64,000 bases of DNA from an uncultured Neptuniibacter sp. (GCF_947498015.1 NZ_CANMIR010000004.1:62001-126000); one strand, 5' to 3'. Numbered from the stretch's first letter, positions 28,278 through 39,018 are shown. A program made the numbers and translations. Notes: generated from the sequence alone by a model not told the origin.

Positions 28278-28844
28278 TGGCTCGCTGATGCGCTTAATGG
28301 CTGAAATCATTATCGGTTGTTTTGGCACATCACGATGACCTGCCTTCGGGGCCGTAGGTGCTCGGCTGATGCTCATCACAATATCCATACCCTGAATAAC
28401 CCGTCCAAAAACTGCGTAGCCAAACCGGCTTCCTTGGGCGTCAAGATTGCGGTTATCAACGGTATTAATAAAGAACTGTGAAGTGGCACTATGCGGATGG
28501 TTGGTGCGCGCCATCGAAATTGTTCCACGGGAATTACTCAAACCGTTGCCTGATTCATTGCGGATAGGGGCACGTGTTTCCTTTCTGCTAAGAGACTCGG
28601 TGAAACCGCCGCCCTGAATCATAAAGCCAGCAATGGTGCGATGAAAAATAGTTCCAGAATAGAAACCGCTATCCACATAGGTGAGGAAGTTCTTCACGGT
28701 CTCCGGGGCTTGTTCCTGAAACAACTCAAGTGTGATATTGCCCTGGTTGGTCTGTATCAGGAGTTGTGGGTTATCCGAATCCGCTATGGCTGATGATGTG
28801 CACAACGTCACTGCGAATATCAGGGAGATAAGCTTATTTAGCAT
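28263..28844 (-). CDS. ppiA: Periplasmic cyclophilin-type peptidyl-prolyl isomerase
   Basis: A 193-residue protein with a signal peptide (MLNKLISLIFAVTLCTSSAIA) and the bacterial cyclophilin core: NFLTYVDSGFYSGTIFHRTIAGFMIQGGGF, RGTISMARTNHPHSATSQFFIN, FGYAVFGRVIQGMDIV. It should accelerate proline isomerization during folding of exported proteins. The symbol is by similarity to E. coli PpiA. Its end overlaps copA antiparallel. Confidence 0.9.
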   Translation of the reverse strand: MLNKLISLIFAVTLCTSSAIADSDNPQLLIQTNQGNITLELFQEQAPETVKNFLTYVDSGFYSGTIFHRTIAGFMIQGGGFTESLSRKETRAPIRNESGNGLSNSRGTISMARTNHPHSATSQFFINTVDNRNLDAQGSRFGYAVFGRVIQGMDIVMSISRAPTAPKAGHRDVPKQPIMISAIKRISEPSQSE

Positions 28845-29069
28845 AATGGACCTAACATCTATATGAATTAAGAAGAGTGTCAGTTTACCGGCTGTGCGCT
28901 CTGTTTTTAAGTCTCATCTGCGGTTCTCAATTCCTATAGGGGGATGATAAACTTGGCAGAAGGTTTTTTGCTAATTGTCCCAACCGTTCTATATTTGTAA
29001 ATACCTGTTTCTTAGCGGTCTATGCGCTCTTCTGCAGTGTTCGAGAGCCCCTCCCAAGTGAGCGTGGTT

Positions 29070-29441
29070 ATGGTATTTACAGTCGGTAAGATCGATCACA
29101 TCGTACTCAATAGCCTGGATATTGGTAAAAGCCTTCACTTCTATATTGATATTTTGGGCTGTGAGTTGGTACGTAAAGTTGAGACCCCCCCTCTTTATCA
29201 GTTGAGAGCAGGTGAATCGATGATTGATCTTAAGCCTGCCCAATATCGTGATGAACACGTAAATATGGACCACTTCTGCTTCCAGATTTCCCCTTTTGAA
29301 CCTGAACGGCTCATCCCTTATCTGGAGGCGAAGGGTGTTTCATGTGGCTCCGTTGAGCAGAGGAATGGTGCGTTGGGCTTCGGTGATTCAATTTATATTG
29401 AGGATCCGGATGGAAATCGAATTGAGCTGAAAACCTCTTGA
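29070..29441 (+). CDS. Glyoxalase/VOC-family protein
   Basis: About 123 residues with the vicinal-oxygen-chelate pattern: KIDHIVLNSLDIGKSLHFYIDILGCEL, then MDHFCFQIS and YIEDPDGNRIELKTS. The His and Glu at fold-equivalent places could hold a metal. ATG 29070 begins MVFTVGKIDH; in-frame starts back to 29022 exist without a clear ribosome site. The substrate is unknown; relatives include lyases, dioxygenases and resistance proteins. Confidence 0.8.
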   Translation: MVFTVGKIDHIVLNSLDIGKSLHFYIDILGCELVRKVETPPLYQLRAGESMIDLKPAQYRDEHVNMDHFCFQISPFEPERLIPYLEAKGVSCGSVEQRNGALGFGDSIYIEDPDGNRIELKTS

Positions 29442-29577
29442 CCTTCGTCAACGTAATAGGCGGCTTTTAGGCGTCGAATATCAGATAGCAAGCAGCAACA
29501 ACTACAACTATAAAATAGAGCAGGTCAGATCGGGTATGGATGCTGATACTGACTAGCCAACCGGAGTGAATCAACCT

Positions 29578-31266
29578 ATGGGAAACCTAACCTTAAAACA
29601 GAAAGTACTTCTCTTAACTTTGGTACCGTTAATAACGGTTTTGGCAGCGGTCATGTTTGTTGCCAATCTACAGTTAAGAGAGTTGGGGGAGCATCAGATC
29701 GAGGAGTTAAGATCTGAGCTGATGGAAAGTAAAAGGGACGCACTGAAAAGTTATGTAGATCTTGCCGTTTCATCGATAAAAGAGATCTATGACAATGCTG
29801 CAGTGGATGATCCACTAGCGGAGGAAGCGGCTCTCAAGGTGATGACTGACCTGAGTTATGGTGCCAAGGGTGATGGGTATATTTTTGTGTACACCTATGA
29901 TGGTACTAATCTGGCAACGCGCCCTAAGCCTCAGTTGAAAGGTAAAAACCTGATTGATTTAAAGGATAAGAATGGTGTTCTGATCGTTAAAGAGCTCATT
30001 GCCGCTGCGCGTCAGGGTGGGGGGTACCTTAAGTATATTTGGACGAAACCCTCAAAAAATGCGGATGTAGATAAACTGAGTTATGCCGTGGGCTTAAGCA
30101 AATGGAACTGGATGGTGGGCACTGGCTTTTATATCGATGACATCGATGATCAGATCGCGATCGCCAATAAAAAATTGGAAGATGAGATCAGTAATACCAT
30201 GATGTTCATTGTGCTGATTGGTGGTGGCTTTGTGATTGTGTTTGGTTTCCTTTCAGTTGTTCTGGCGAATGGCATTGCAAACCCTCTTGCAGCAGCAGTC
30301 GCTGCACTGAAAGATATCAGCGAAGGTGAGGGCGATCTGAGTAAAAGGCTGGATACCTCAGCAAAAGGTGAGGTGGGACAGCTGGCAGAAGGGTTTAATC
30401 GGTTCGCCGCTAAGATTCAGAACCTGATTTCGGAGGTAAAAGGCTCAATAACCGATCTCTCGCAGGCAACAAAACGCTTAAGTGGTGTGGTGGATTCAAC
30501 CCGATCAGAGGTGGATGAGCAGCGTCGTGAGACTGAACAGGTTGCCGCAGCTATTCATGAGATGGCGGCGGCGGTGCAGGAGGTCTCAACCAATGCGACA
30601 AATGCATCGCTTTCTGCACAGGCAGCCGATGATGCGGCAATAGGTGGGCAGGGCGTTGTGAATGAGACGATTAACTCAATCCAGTCGCTACAAAATGGTG
30701 TTAATGCCGCAGCGGATGTCATAGAACAATTGGATAAAGATTCTGAACATATAGGGACCGTGGTCAACGTGATCAAAGAGATTGCGGATCAGACAAATCT
30801 GCTCGCGCTGAACGCTGCAATTGAGGCTGCCCGTGCGGGAGAGCAGGGAAGAGGCTTTTCTGTAGTAGCGGATGAAGTACGTACTCTTGCAAACAGAACG
30901 CAACAGAGTACCGATGAAATTCAGGAGATGATTGAAAAGCTGCAGACCGGAGCACGTAAAGCGGTGAATGAGATGGAGCGCAGTCGTGTGCAAACTGATG
31001 AAACGGTCGAAAAAGCAGGTCATACAGGTGAACAGCTTAATAGTATTACTACATCTGTTAGTGATATCAGTGGAATGAGCACACAGATCGCGACGGCTGC
31101 AGAACAGCAAACGTCGGTGGCAGATGAGTTAAGCAGAAGCATACAGCATATTGCTGATATCTCTGAGAAGGCCAGTGGCAATGCTGATCAGCTCTCATCA
31201 ACTACAGCTGAAATGACTCAACTTGAACAACGCTTGGCGCATCTGGTCAACCAGTTCAAAGTCTGA
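29578..31266 (+). CDS. Methyl-accepting chemotaxis protein with single Cache domain
   Basis: About 562 residues. One N-terminal helix, a periplasmic sCache_2-type sensor ([26 protein letters not shown], then [20 protein letters not shown]), a second helix near 210-235, HAMP, and a signalling hairpin with the conserved tip ([25 protein letters not shown]). There is no CheB/CheR-binding pentapeptide at the C-terminus. ATG 29578 follows GGAG by 11 bases; GTG 29566 overlaps that site. It should feed a CheA kinase encoded elsewhere. It opens a one-strand sensory block. Confidence 0.93.
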   Translation: MGNLTLKQKVLLLTLVPLITVLAAVMFVANLQLRELGEHQIEELRSELMESKRDALKSYVDLAVSSIKEIYDNAAVDDPLAEEAALKVMTDLSYGAKGDGYIFVYTYDGTNLATRPKPQLKGKNLIDLKDKNGVLIVKELIAAARQGGGYLKYIWTKPSKNADVDKLSYAVGLSKWNWMVGTGFYIDDIDDQIAIANKKLEDEISNTMMFIVLIGGGFVIVFGFLSVVLANGIANPLAAAVAALKDISEGEGDLSKRLDTSAKGEVGQLAEGFNRFAAKIQNLISEVKGSITDLSQATKRLSGVVDSTRSEVDEQRRETEQVAAAIHEMAAAVQEVSTNATNASLSAQAADDAAIGGQGVVNETINSIQSLQNGVNAAADVIEQLDKDSEHIGTVVNVIKEIADQTNLLALNAAIEAARAGEQGRGFSVVADEVRTLANRTQQSTDEIQEMIEKLQTGARKAVNEMERSRVQTDETVEKAGHTGEQLNSITTSVSDISGMSTQIATAAEQQTSVADELSRSIQHIADISEKASGNADQLSSTTAEMTQLEQRLAHLVNQFKV

Positions 31267-31653
31267 GTTCATCTGGAATCAAAAAGATCAAGGATTAAGG
31301 CATTAGGGGTACTCCCTGATGCCTGTAATCTAGAGAGCGGCGTATCCACTATCCTACCTTCCATGGTTGTCCAAATACCTGTAACTACCCTTAAGTCCAC
31401 AGTTCTATTCAAGGGTTGAAAATATCTTATTTACTAGCCAAATTTTAAAATTTAAACGACTGTTTAATAGATTAAAAACGTCAAATAATCTATCCGCTAA
31501 TTGATGGATCAGATGAATAAGATAAACATCGCTGAAAACTTGTAGCTTCAGATATCTGTATTATAGTTTATTCTATGTCTGGCCCATTGAGGGTTGTGAG
31601 GCAGTAGTCTTGTTTGAAACTAATGTAAATTATAGTGTTGGTGGATATTCATT
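31267..31653. other. Intergenic region before the hybrid kinase
   Basis: About 390 AT-rich bases. A hairpin AGGCAT...ATGCCT with inner TAGGG/CCCT (31298-31324) follows the chemoreceptor, but has no T tract, so it is at best a weak or factor-dependent terminator. No small gene or convincing promoter was found. Confidence 0.5.
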
Positions 31654-34600
31654 TTGAACTCAAACAAAGAAACCCTCAGATTTAGCGAGAAATCCTTTAA
31701 GTGGAAAGTCGGAAGTCTTGTAATAACCCTTCTTTTTATAATGCTATTCTCTTTCTTTCACAGTATTTACAACTACAAGCTGCAGAGTGGAAAGGTTCAT
31801 GGTCATATTCAAGATGAGATCATTGCGACCGGTTTGTTGACAGTTATACAGCTCAATGCTGAATTTCGTGGTATTGGATTGAGGGTTCTTTCTGAAGAAA
31901 CACATGCAGAGCCTATTTTAAAGCTGCTGGAAAAAAAACGACTGGATCTGATTACTGCCGTCAACGAACTCTCGCATTATAGTCAAGGTAGTCAACTGCA
32001 AAAGCCTTTAGCTCAGATTAAAAATAAGATTCAGACGGTTTCCAATGGCGATGTGTTGGGAGGGATGTTTACTGCTTCTGAGTGGATGGATTACAACAAC
32101 GCATTAATAGAAAGCGAGATAGACCTTGTGAGCTTTGTATTAGAACCTGAAGGTGATCAAGGCTGGATAGAGTTCTTTTTGGCATTGCAGCGCGATGTTT
32201 CATATTTTATTCATTACGCAGGTTTAGAGCGCGCTTATATTAGTTCTAACATCAATATTTCGGATGATGTTTTCTACTCCCGTGATCTGTTTGTTAGCCA
32301 ATCGGATCTGGAGTTTTACGAAAGTAGATATGATCTATACAGGCAGAAGATTGAAGATGTAAAGTTAATAAAAAATATTCCAGTTAGTATTAAAAATGAT
32401 ATTGATAAATTCCTTGATTTATATAATGGGGAATATAAGGGGTATAGAGCTAAGCTTATATCTTCTAATTTCAAAGGGGAGGATGTTTCTAAATGGTGGA
32501 GTTTAGCAACTCAATTAATTGATTCCGCAAAACAAGTTTCACAAAAAGCTAGTGATGAAATAAGTATTAACCATATAAATTCTCTTTCTTACTCCATTGA
32601 TAAAAAACTCTATATCCTTATTGCTGAATTTTTTATAGTTCTTGTTCTGTTTGTTGTAATTGTTGGTTGGCTTGCGGCTCTTCTTTTAAAAGCAGTTCGT
32701 GATTTGAAGGAGGAGGCTGAAAGGTCACAAAAATATGCTTATGCTATCGATAGTAGCCCCTTGGGTATATTGATCGCGGACCCTGAAGGAAATGTAGAGT
32801 TTGCGAATAAAAGTTATCTTAACGATATGCTTATAGGTAAGGGAGCAGTACCTAAACATTTAAATGAGCTTTCTTTTAATTCAGAGGAATTGGGACAGTT
32901 ACAGCAGTATTTTGACATCCAGTCGGTTTGGAGTGGTGAGATCAAGTATGACTCCGATGAAAGCGCAAGTACTTATGATGTACTGTCAGCCCCAATCTAT
33001 GAGACAGAAACGGGTAGTTTTATCGGAAATTCAATCATCTTTAATGATGTTTCTGAGCAAAAGCAGCTTCAGTCGGCCATCCTCTCATATCAAGCTTCCT
33101 TAGAATCAAAGGTACAAGAACGTACTCGTGAACTTGAAGTCAGTGAAGCGAGAACACGTGCAATTGTTGATATGGCGGTTAATGCGATTATCACTATTGA
33201 TCGCAGAGGGCGCATTGGCAGTTTGAATAAAGCTGCAGAACAGATGTTTGGATATCAGCCAGAGGAGTTGATTGGCAAAAACATCGCGACATTGATGCCG
33301 GAGCCCTATAGCTCGGAACATGATAACTATTTAATGCGTTACCAGCAGCAGGGTAAACCATTTGTCATTGGCTCTATCCGTGAAGTGGAAGCGTTACGTC
33401 GTAATGGTGAGATATTTCCAATTTCATTGTCGGTCAGTGAAGTTAAAAGCGGTGATGAGCACTTCTTTGTCGGTATGGTGAACGATATTAGTGAGCGTAA
33501 GGCTTTTGAAGAGAGTTTGCGCATCGCTAAAGAGACTGCAGAGCGTGTTAGTCAGATTAAGTCATCGTTTTTGGCGAATATGAGCCATGAACTCAGAACA
33601 CCAATGAACGGTGTTATTGGTATGACAGAGGTTGTACTGGAAACTGACTTAAATGATGACCAACGTAAGCATCTTAAAATTGCTTTGGATTCAGCTAAAT
33701 CCTTGTTGAGTATTCTTAATGAGGTATTAGACCTGGCTAAACTTGAAGATGGGCGTATGACGTTGAGTCGGATCGATTTCAGTCTCCCTTCACTTTTATC
33801 AGAATCACTCAATGCCCTGAGGTTTTCTGCTGAAAATAAGGGCCTGGAGTTCTCGGTTGAATGTTCGCCTAATTTGGCTGATTGGTTTAATGGGGATTCG
33901 ATGCGTATCCGGCAGGTCCTAATCAATCTAGTGGGTAATGCGGTTAAATTTACCTCCCAGGGCTTTATTAAGATCAGTGTCCTGCCAGTCTCTCCAAATC
34001 GAATTCGCTTTGAGGTTGCTGACAGTGGTATTGGCATAGCGGCAGATCGTCTCGACCAGATCTTCGAAAGTTTTACTCAGGCGGACGATGGTATCAGTCG
34101 CCGATATGGAGGAAGTGGCTTAGGCACCACCATCAGTAAGCAGCTTGTTGAGTTGATGGGTGGGGATATTTACGTGGAAAGCACACAAGGGAAAGGCTCC
34201 ATTTTCAGCTTTGAACTACCTCTTCGCCCTGTAAATCCAGATATTGATGCCGTTACAACCCACGATAGTGCTGAGCAGCCAGATGATTCCTCCCATGACC
34301 AGCTAAATATTCTTGTTGCCGAAGATCAACTGACTAATCAGGAGTTGGTAAAAATACGTCTGGAGGGGAAAGGCCATACAGTCACAGTTGTTGAGGACGG
34401 GATACAGGCGGTCGAAGCGGTAAAAGCTGGGGATTATGATCTGGTGCTAATGGATGGCCATATGCCACATCTGGATGGTTATGACGCAACTAAAGCAATA
34501 CGCCAGTATGAAAGGGAAAGCAACATTAGTGCAACGCCAGTGGTCGCTTTGACAGCGAGTGTGATGCAGCAAGATCGTCAACGATGTTACGAGAGTGGTA

Positions 34601-35298
34601 TGAATGGGTTTGTTGGTAAGCCGATAAACTTTGATGAACTCTTTGAGACGATTGCTGAAGTCATCGATACCCACAAGAGTACCGTGCCATCGACAAATCT
34701 GTCACCGGAACTAGCAGATGTTGATTTTGATGCTGGCTTGAGTATTTGGCAGGGAGCTGAGGATGTCTATCACAATGCATTGCTCAAATTTTCTAATAAT
34801 CTAGAGTCAGAATTAGAGGGTTTGAAAGAGGCTGTTTCTAACAACGATATCCCTCAAATAAAGCATGTCGCTCACACCTTAAAAGGTGCGGCATCAAATC
34901 TTAAATTGTTAAAAGTGACAGAACTGAGCAAACAGGTGGAACTGGCAGTAGCTTTGGATGATGTCGATCCTACAAAGCTACATGCTCTTGTTGCTCAGCT
35001 CTTTGACGCAGCCCATGCATTAGGCTCTGTGCTGGTGCAGGGGGTTCTCTGCGCAGACGATGAAGTAGAGACTCGGGTCGACATTAAAGATCCGCAGGCA
35101 ATTCTTGTTGTATTGAAAGAGATGGAGTTCGAAATCAGTAATGGTCAGGCGAGACCGGAAACCTTAATGACCCTGAACCAGCAGTTGAGTTCAGCTGAAC
35201 TGGCGCGTTTGAAAGAGTCGCTCGATACATTTGATTTCGAAGCAGCGGCAGATGCAGTCAGAGAGCTTATCGACAGCATAGAAACGGTGGTTGAATAA
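31654..35298 (+). CDS. Hybrid sensor histidine kinase with two PAS, REC and HPt
   Basis: A 1214-residue membrane kinase. Order: helix about 17-41, long periplasmic region, helix about 324-350, PAS1 about 360-470, PAS2 about 500-620, HisKA (NMSHELRTPMNGVIG), HATPase (NLVGNAVKF, DSGIGIA, GGSGLGTTI), REC with phospho-acceptor in LMDGHMPHLDG, and C-terminal HPt (HVAHTLKGAASNLK). PAS2 has a FixL-like heme-pocket pattern (EPYSSEHDNYLMRY, His at about 556). The start is TTG 31654 after GGTGGA; no ATG lies nearby. The next gene, 5 bases on, encodes an HD-GYP regulator, a likely phosphotransfer partner. Confidence 0.92.
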   Translation: MNSNKETLRFSEKSFKWKVGSLVITLLFIMLFSFFHSIYNYKLQSGKVHGHIQDEIIATGLLTVIQLNAEFRGIGLRVLSEETHAEPILKLLEKKRLDLITAVNELSHYSQGSQLQKPLAQIKNKIQTVSNGDVLGGMFTASEWMDYNNALIESEIDLVSFVLEPEGDQGWIEFFLALQRDVSYFIHYAGLERAYISSNINISDDVFYSRDLFVSQSDLEFYESRYDLYRQKIEDVKLIKNIPVSIKNDIDKFLDLYNGEYKGYRAKLISSNFKGEDVSKWWSLATQLIDSAKQVSQKASDEISINHINSLSYSIDKKLYILIAEFFIVLVLFVVIVGWLAALLLKAVRDLKEEAERSQKYAYAIDSSPLGILIADPEGNVEFANKSYLNDMLIGKGAVPKHLNELSFNSEELGQLQQYFDIQSVWSGEIKYDSDESASTYDVLSAPIYETETGSFIGNSIIFNDVSEQKQLQSAILSYQASLESKVQERTRELEVSEARTRAIVDMAVNAIITIDRRGRIGSLNKAAEQMFGYQPEELIGKNIATLMPEPYSSEHDNYLMRYQQQGKPFVIGSIREVEALRRNGEIFPISLSVSEVKSGDEHFFVGMVNDISERKAFEESLRIAKETAERVSQIKSSFLANMSHELRTPMNGVIGMTEVVLETDLNDDQRKHLKIALDSAKSLLSILNEVLDLAKLEDGRMTLSRIDFSLPSLLSESLNALRFSAENKGLEFSVECSPNLADWFNGDSMRIRQVLINLVGNAVKFTSQGFIKISVLPVSPNRIRFEVADSGIGIAADRLDQIFESFTQADDGISRRYGGSGLGTTISKQLVELMGGDIYVESTQGKGSIFSFELPLRPVNPDIDAVTTHDSAEQPDDSSHDQLNILVAEDQLTNQELVKIRLEGKGHTVTVVEDGIQAVEAVKAGDYDLVLMDGHMPHLDGYDATKAIRQYERESNISATPVVALTASVMQQDRQRCYESGMNGFVGKPINFDELFETIAEVIDTHKSTVPSTNLSPELADVDFDAGLSIWQGAEDVYHNALLKFSNNLESELEGLKEAVSNNDIPQIKHVAHTLKGAASNLKLLKVTELSKQVELAVALDDVDPTKLHALVAQLFDAAHALGSVLVQGVLCADDEVETRVDIKDPQAILVVLKEMEFEISNGQARPETLMTLNQQLSSAELARLKESLDTFDFEAAADAVRELIDSIETVVE

Positions 35299-35303
35299 AC
35301 GAT

Positions 35304-36329
35304 ATGGCGTTCAATATTCTTATTGTTGACGATGAGCCGGTCAATCTATCCCTTTTAAGGCAGGTATTGGGTAGCGACTATAATCTCTTCTTTGCACGTA
35401 ACGGTTTGGAAGCGATCAGCCGTGCAGAGAGATGTAATCCAGATCTGATTTTACTTGATGTAATGATGCCTGAAATGGATGGTATCGAAGCATGCAAACG
35501 CCTCAAAGCTAATCCCCGGTTGACCAGTGTTCCCGTGATCTTAGTGACAGCTCTCTCTAATGAGGAGAATGAGGAGAAAGGTTTTGCCGTGGGGGCGGTT
35601 GATTATATCAGTAAGCCTTTCAGTCCGGTTTTAGTTAGGGCGCGGGTTAAAACGCAACTGGCTTTATATGATCGACGCAAAGAGCTTGAGAATCTGGTGC
35701 AGGAGCGAACTCAGGAGCTTGAACTGTCACAGCTGGCGGCGGTACGTATGTTAGGTCGAGCTGCTGAATATAAAGACAATGAGACGGGTAAACATGTTAT
35801 CAGGATGAGTCAATACTCTCGTATTCTGGCGCGGACAATTGGTTGGGATAAAACAGCAGCAGACCTCCTGATGCATGCTGCTCCGATGCATGATATTGGA
35901 AAGATTGGCATTCCAGATTCAATCTTGCGAAAGCCGGGAGCACTGGATGCCGGTGAATGGGAGGTGATGAGAAAACATCCTGAAATCGGTGCCCAGATTA
36001 TCGCTTCACAAATTGATCTGGTTGCTGAAAGCAAACTATTAAGAATGGCAAAGAGCATCGCCCTTAGCCACCACGAAAAATGGGATGGATCCGGTTACCC
36101 TCAGGGATTGAAAGGGGAGGTAATTCCTGTAGAGGGGAGAATTGTAGCCATAGCTGATGTCTTTGATGCACTGACTTCCAAGCGTCCTTATAAGGATGCC
36201 TGGAGCGTTGAGAAGGCGATCGAGCTTCTGGTTGATCAGTCCGGGAAGCATTTCGAACCTGAACTGGTTGAAGCATTTATGAGTTCAATAGATCAAGTCA
36301 TTCCAATTAAAGAACAGTGGCAAGATTGA
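35304..36329 (+). CDS. Response regulator with HD-GYP phosphodiesterase domain (RpfG-like)
   Basis: A 341-residue protein: receiver domain 1-120 (ILIVDDEPVN, phospho-acceptor in LLDVMMPEMDG, signature Lys in SKPFSP), linker helix, then an HD-GYP domain with HDIGKIGIPD and HHEKWDGSGYPQGLKG intact. HD-GYP enzymes hydrolyse c-di-GMP to GMP. Lying 5 bases after the hybrid kinase, it is probably phosphorylated through that kinase's HPt; inferred from adjacency. Confidence 0.93.
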   Translation: MAFNILIVDDEPVNLSLLRQVLGSDYNLFFARNGLEAISRAERCNPDLILLDVMMPEMDGIEACKRLKANPRLTSVPVILVTALSNEENEEKGFAVGAVDYISKPFSPVLVRARVKTQLALYDRRKELENLVQERTQELELSQLAAVRMLGRAAEYKDNETGKHVIRMSQYSRILARTIGWDKTAADLLMHAAPMHDIGKIGIPDSILRKPGALDAGEWEVMRKHPEIGAQIIASQIDLVAESKLLRMAKSIALSHHEKWDGSGYPQGLKGEVIPVEGRIVAIADVFDALTSKRPYKDAWSVEKAIELLVDQSGKHFEPELVEAFMSSIDQVIPIKEQWQD

Positions 36330-36347
36330 TAGTTTCAGGGTGATAAC

Positions 36348-38327
36348 ATGAAAAACATGAAGTTTAAAAATAAGCTTATTTTATTGGTGAGCCTCCCTCT
36401 GTTAGCGTTTGTTATTCTTGTCGGAATGACCATAGTGGCTAACGTAAAATTAAAATCTGAGACAGATACTTTAGAGCGGCTTGTCGGGTTTGTCACAAAG
36501 AGCAGTGCTCTGGTACATGAATTACAGAAAGAGCGTGGTGCTACAGCAGGTTTTATTGGTTCTAAAGGATCCAAGTTTAGCAGTGAACTCTCTGGGCAGC
36601 GCTCTTTAACAGATGAAGCACAACGGGCTTGGGGTGACTATTTAACAAGTGTCACGATTGAAGATCGCGAGATTAATGAAATTATAAATAAGGTTAAGAG
36701 TCAGTTATCGCAGAAAGATACTGTTCGTTCCCGGGTTGATCGTCTGGATATCTCACCTAAAGAGGCGATCTCTTTTTATACAGGCTTGAATAAAACTTTA
36801 CTCTCAAGTGCGTCAACGGTAGCAAAGTTGAGTTCTGATTCAGAAATTAGTCGCCAAACTGGGGGATTTTATGCCCTGCTGCAAAGTAAGGAGCGCGCAG
36901 GTATTGAACGAGCAGTTCTGAGTAATGTTTTTGCCGCGGACTATTTTGCTTCTGGCTTATATGAGCGCTTTTTGCAGCTGGTAAGCCAACAGGAAGCCTT
37001 TAGCAGCCAGTTTTTGGCCACCGCAAGCAAGGAGCATGTTGAGTTTTATAATAATGCGCTATCTGTCGGTGCGGTTAACAAAGTAAAAGAGTATCGGGCT
37101 ATTGCCAAAGAACGCTCCTCCATGGGGGGATTTAATGTTGAAAGCACTGAATGGTTTGGGCAGTCAACAGCGCGAATAAACCAACTTAAAAAGATTGAGA
37201 ACACTTTGGCTGACAGTCTTATTCAGCGAGTGGTAGAGCTCAACTCAATAGCCAAGATGACTCTTTTGATTGAGTCAATCATAGCCATTGCCGTTATCTC
37301 GGTGGTTATTATTCTGGCGTTCTGGATGTCAAAACTGATCTCGGCTCAGGTTCAGTCGTTATCTGAAACGATGAAAACAGTACGTGAAAACGGTGATCTA
37401 GCTGTTAGGGCTGATGTCTTGTCAGAGGATGAGTTGGGCCAGGTAGCCGAAAATCTCAATACTACATTGGAAACCTTTGCTACTGCTGTTGGGCAGATTC
37501 GCACGACGTCTGTTCAGCTATCGGAGGGCTCCAGCCAGACAGCGGCAACCATTGAGGAAAACTCTACCAATCTATCCAGCCAACAACAGGAAACATCGAT
37601 GCTGGCTTCTGCTATCGAAGAGATGTCCTCAGCTGTTCAGGAGGTCGCAAATTCGACAACCGCAGCTGCAGGCTCTGCGCAGGCGGCTTATGAACTCGCC
37701 TCTGACGGGGTTACCGTAATGCGTGGGTCTATTGAAACGGTGCATAACCTTTCTGAGGATGTGGGTCAGTTGAATGATCTGATCAACCGCTTGAATATCA
37801 GTAGTGCAAACATTTCTAATGTAGTGAATGTGATAAATGATGTATCTGAGCAGACCAACCTGCTCGCACTCAATGCCGCAATCGAGGCAGCACGTGCCGG
37901 CGATCATGGTCGTGGCTTTTCTGTTGTTGCGGATGAGGTCAGAACACTGGCTCAGAGAACTCAGGCTTCAACTACTGAGATCGATACAATTATCAAACAG
38001 CTCCAGGCCGAGGTGGCGCAAGCTGATAATATGGTTGCTGCCAGTAAGATCAGAATGGATGAAACCTTGAGTAGCAGTGAAAAAATGCAATCAGCGCTTG
38101 AGGAGATTAATACATCTGTGAGTGATATCTCTCAGATGTCTACTCAGATAGCGACAGCGGCAGAGGAACAGGTAGCCGTGATCACTGATGTGAGCCGTAG
38201 TGTTGCTCAGATTGATGTGAGCTCAGAAGAGATCGCTACGGGTTCGCAACAGATCTCTGCACAGGCATCCAGTCAAGCTGATATGTCTGTAGAGTTAGAG
38301 CGCCTAGTTAATCAATTTAAAGTCTGA
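36348..38327 (+). CDS. Methyl-accepting chemotaxis protein with NIT-type sensor
   Basis: A 659-residue chemoreceptor. Helix about 9-31, then an all-helical periplasmic domain resembling the NIT (nitrate/nitrite-sensing) family ([20 protein letters not shown], later [20 protein letters not shown]), second helix near 300-325, HAMP and signalling hairpin ([25 protein letters not shown]). The NIT domain's ligand in known members is nitrate or nitrite, but several relatives are uncharacterised. It lies 18 bases after the HD-GYP gene, so probably the same transcript. A link with the nitrate genes at 52-61 kb is possible but untested. Confidence 0.9.
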   Translation: MKNMKFKNKLILLVSLPLLAFVILVGMTIVANVKLKSETDTLERLVGFVTKSSALVHELQKERGATAGFIGSKGSKFSSELSGQRSLTDEAQRAWGDYLTSVTIEDREINEIINKVKSQLSQKDTVRSRVDRLDISPKEAISFYTGLNKTLLSSASTVAKLSSDSEISRQTGGFYALLQSKERAGIERAVLSNVFAADYFASGLYERFLQLVSQQEAFSSQFLATASKEHVEFYNNALSVGAVNKVKEYRAIAKERSSMGGFNVESTEWFGQSTARINQLKKIENTLADSLIQRVVELNSIAKMTLLIESIIAIAVISVVIILAFWMSKLISAQVQSLSETMKTVRENGDLAVRADVLSEDELGQVAENLNTTLETFATAVGQIRTTSVQLSEGSSQTAATIEENSTNLSSQQQETSMLASAIEEMSSAVQEVANSTTAAAGSAQAAYELASDGVTVMRGSIETVHNLSEDVGQLNDLINRLNISSANISNVVNVINDVSEQTNLLALNAAIEAARAGDHGRGFSVVADEVRTLAQRTQASTTEIDTIIKQLQAEVAQADNMVAASKIRMDETLSSSEKMQSALEEINTSVSDISQMSTQIATAAEEQVAVITDVSRSVAQIDVSSEEIATGSQQISAQASSQADMSVELERLVNQFKV

Positions 38328-38388
38328 GCCAGTTAGGTTGCAGCTGCGTTGGAGAGGTGTGTAATGGTGGCAGGGTTAACGGGTCAGA

Positions 38389-38640
38389 ATGGCTAAACCA
38401 AATAAGAAAGGCCCTGTGACCACCGTAGATATCTATTGTGCTCACTGTAAAGCGCAGTTATATCGATATCGAAAAGGCGGCAAGGGAGCGCTGGTGAAAT
38501 GCTTCAAAGAGAGAATCAGTGAAGATTTCACTCAGGCTCCCTGTCTCTGCCCCGAGTGCGGAAACCGCTTTGCCCGGGATACCTTAATCAGAGGTACGCC
38601 CGCTTACAAATTGATCGGTGGGAAGGTTTATTCCCGTTAA
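38389..38640 (+). CDS. Small Zn-ribbon protein
   Basis: An 83-residue basic protein with two CxxC pairs (IYCAHCKAQLYRYRKGGKG and CLCPECGNRFARDTLIRGTPAYKLIGGKV) expected to bind one zinc. Similar short proteins are conserved among pseudomonads and marine gammaproteobacteria, function unknown. Its last 57 bases also encode the end of the lipoprotein on the other strand. Confidence 0.8.
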   Translation: MAKPNKKGPVTTVDIYCAHCKAQLYRYRKGGKGALVKCFKERISEDFTQAPCLCPECGNRFARDTLIRGTPAYKLIGGKVYSR

Positions 38641-39018
38641 CCTCTGTGCGGTGCCATGCTGTTTGTCAGCGATGTTTGGCGCGAGGCATCTGATCTGTCC
38701 TGCTACCCGGTAACGTTGATCTTCCTTTGGAATAAGTTCGCCACCCCAAATCAGGTGCGTGCTCTCAACACCGCCCTGCATCATCTCAGAGTGGTAGCTG
38801 CCACCTCTACATAACTCTCGGGCAGTATGGTGCCACTGTTGTTCCACGTCAGATTGTTTGCTCTCAGGGTTGCCAACATAAATGATCTCAAACTGGTCAG
38901 TTGCTAAAGGTGTAAATTTAAAGCCTGAATCACCGTTGTAAGGGTGATAGCTGCTATCACACCCTTGCAGAAGTAAACCGGTCAGCATTAAGGCTGCTAT
39001 ATTCCTTATAGAGTTCAT
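38584..39018 (-). CDS. CC0125-like lipoprotein
   Basis: A 144-residue protein with a lipobox (MNSIRNIAALMLTGLLLQGCDSS; Cys 20) for outer- or inner-membrane anchoring, followed by YNGDSGFKFTPLATDQFEIIYVGN and HTARELCRGGSYH, a pattern of the CC0125/CC1285 lipoprotein family. ATG 39018 is chosen because it opens the signal peptide after a GAGAGGAT-type site; an upstream ATG at 39060 would spoil the signal. Function unknown. Confidence 0.75.
   Translation of the reverse strand: MNSIRNIAALMLTGLLLQGCDSSYHPYNGDSGFKFTPLATDQFEIIYVGNPESKQSDVEQQWHHTARELCRGGSYHSEMMQGGVESTHLIWGGELIPKEDQRYRVAGQIRCLAPNIADKQHGTAQRLTGINLPTDQFVSGRTSD

Noticed and set aside
31298..31324. Intrinsic terminator after the first chemoreceptor
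   Set aside because: A hairpin is present but there is no T tract, so it is only noted in the intergenic entry.
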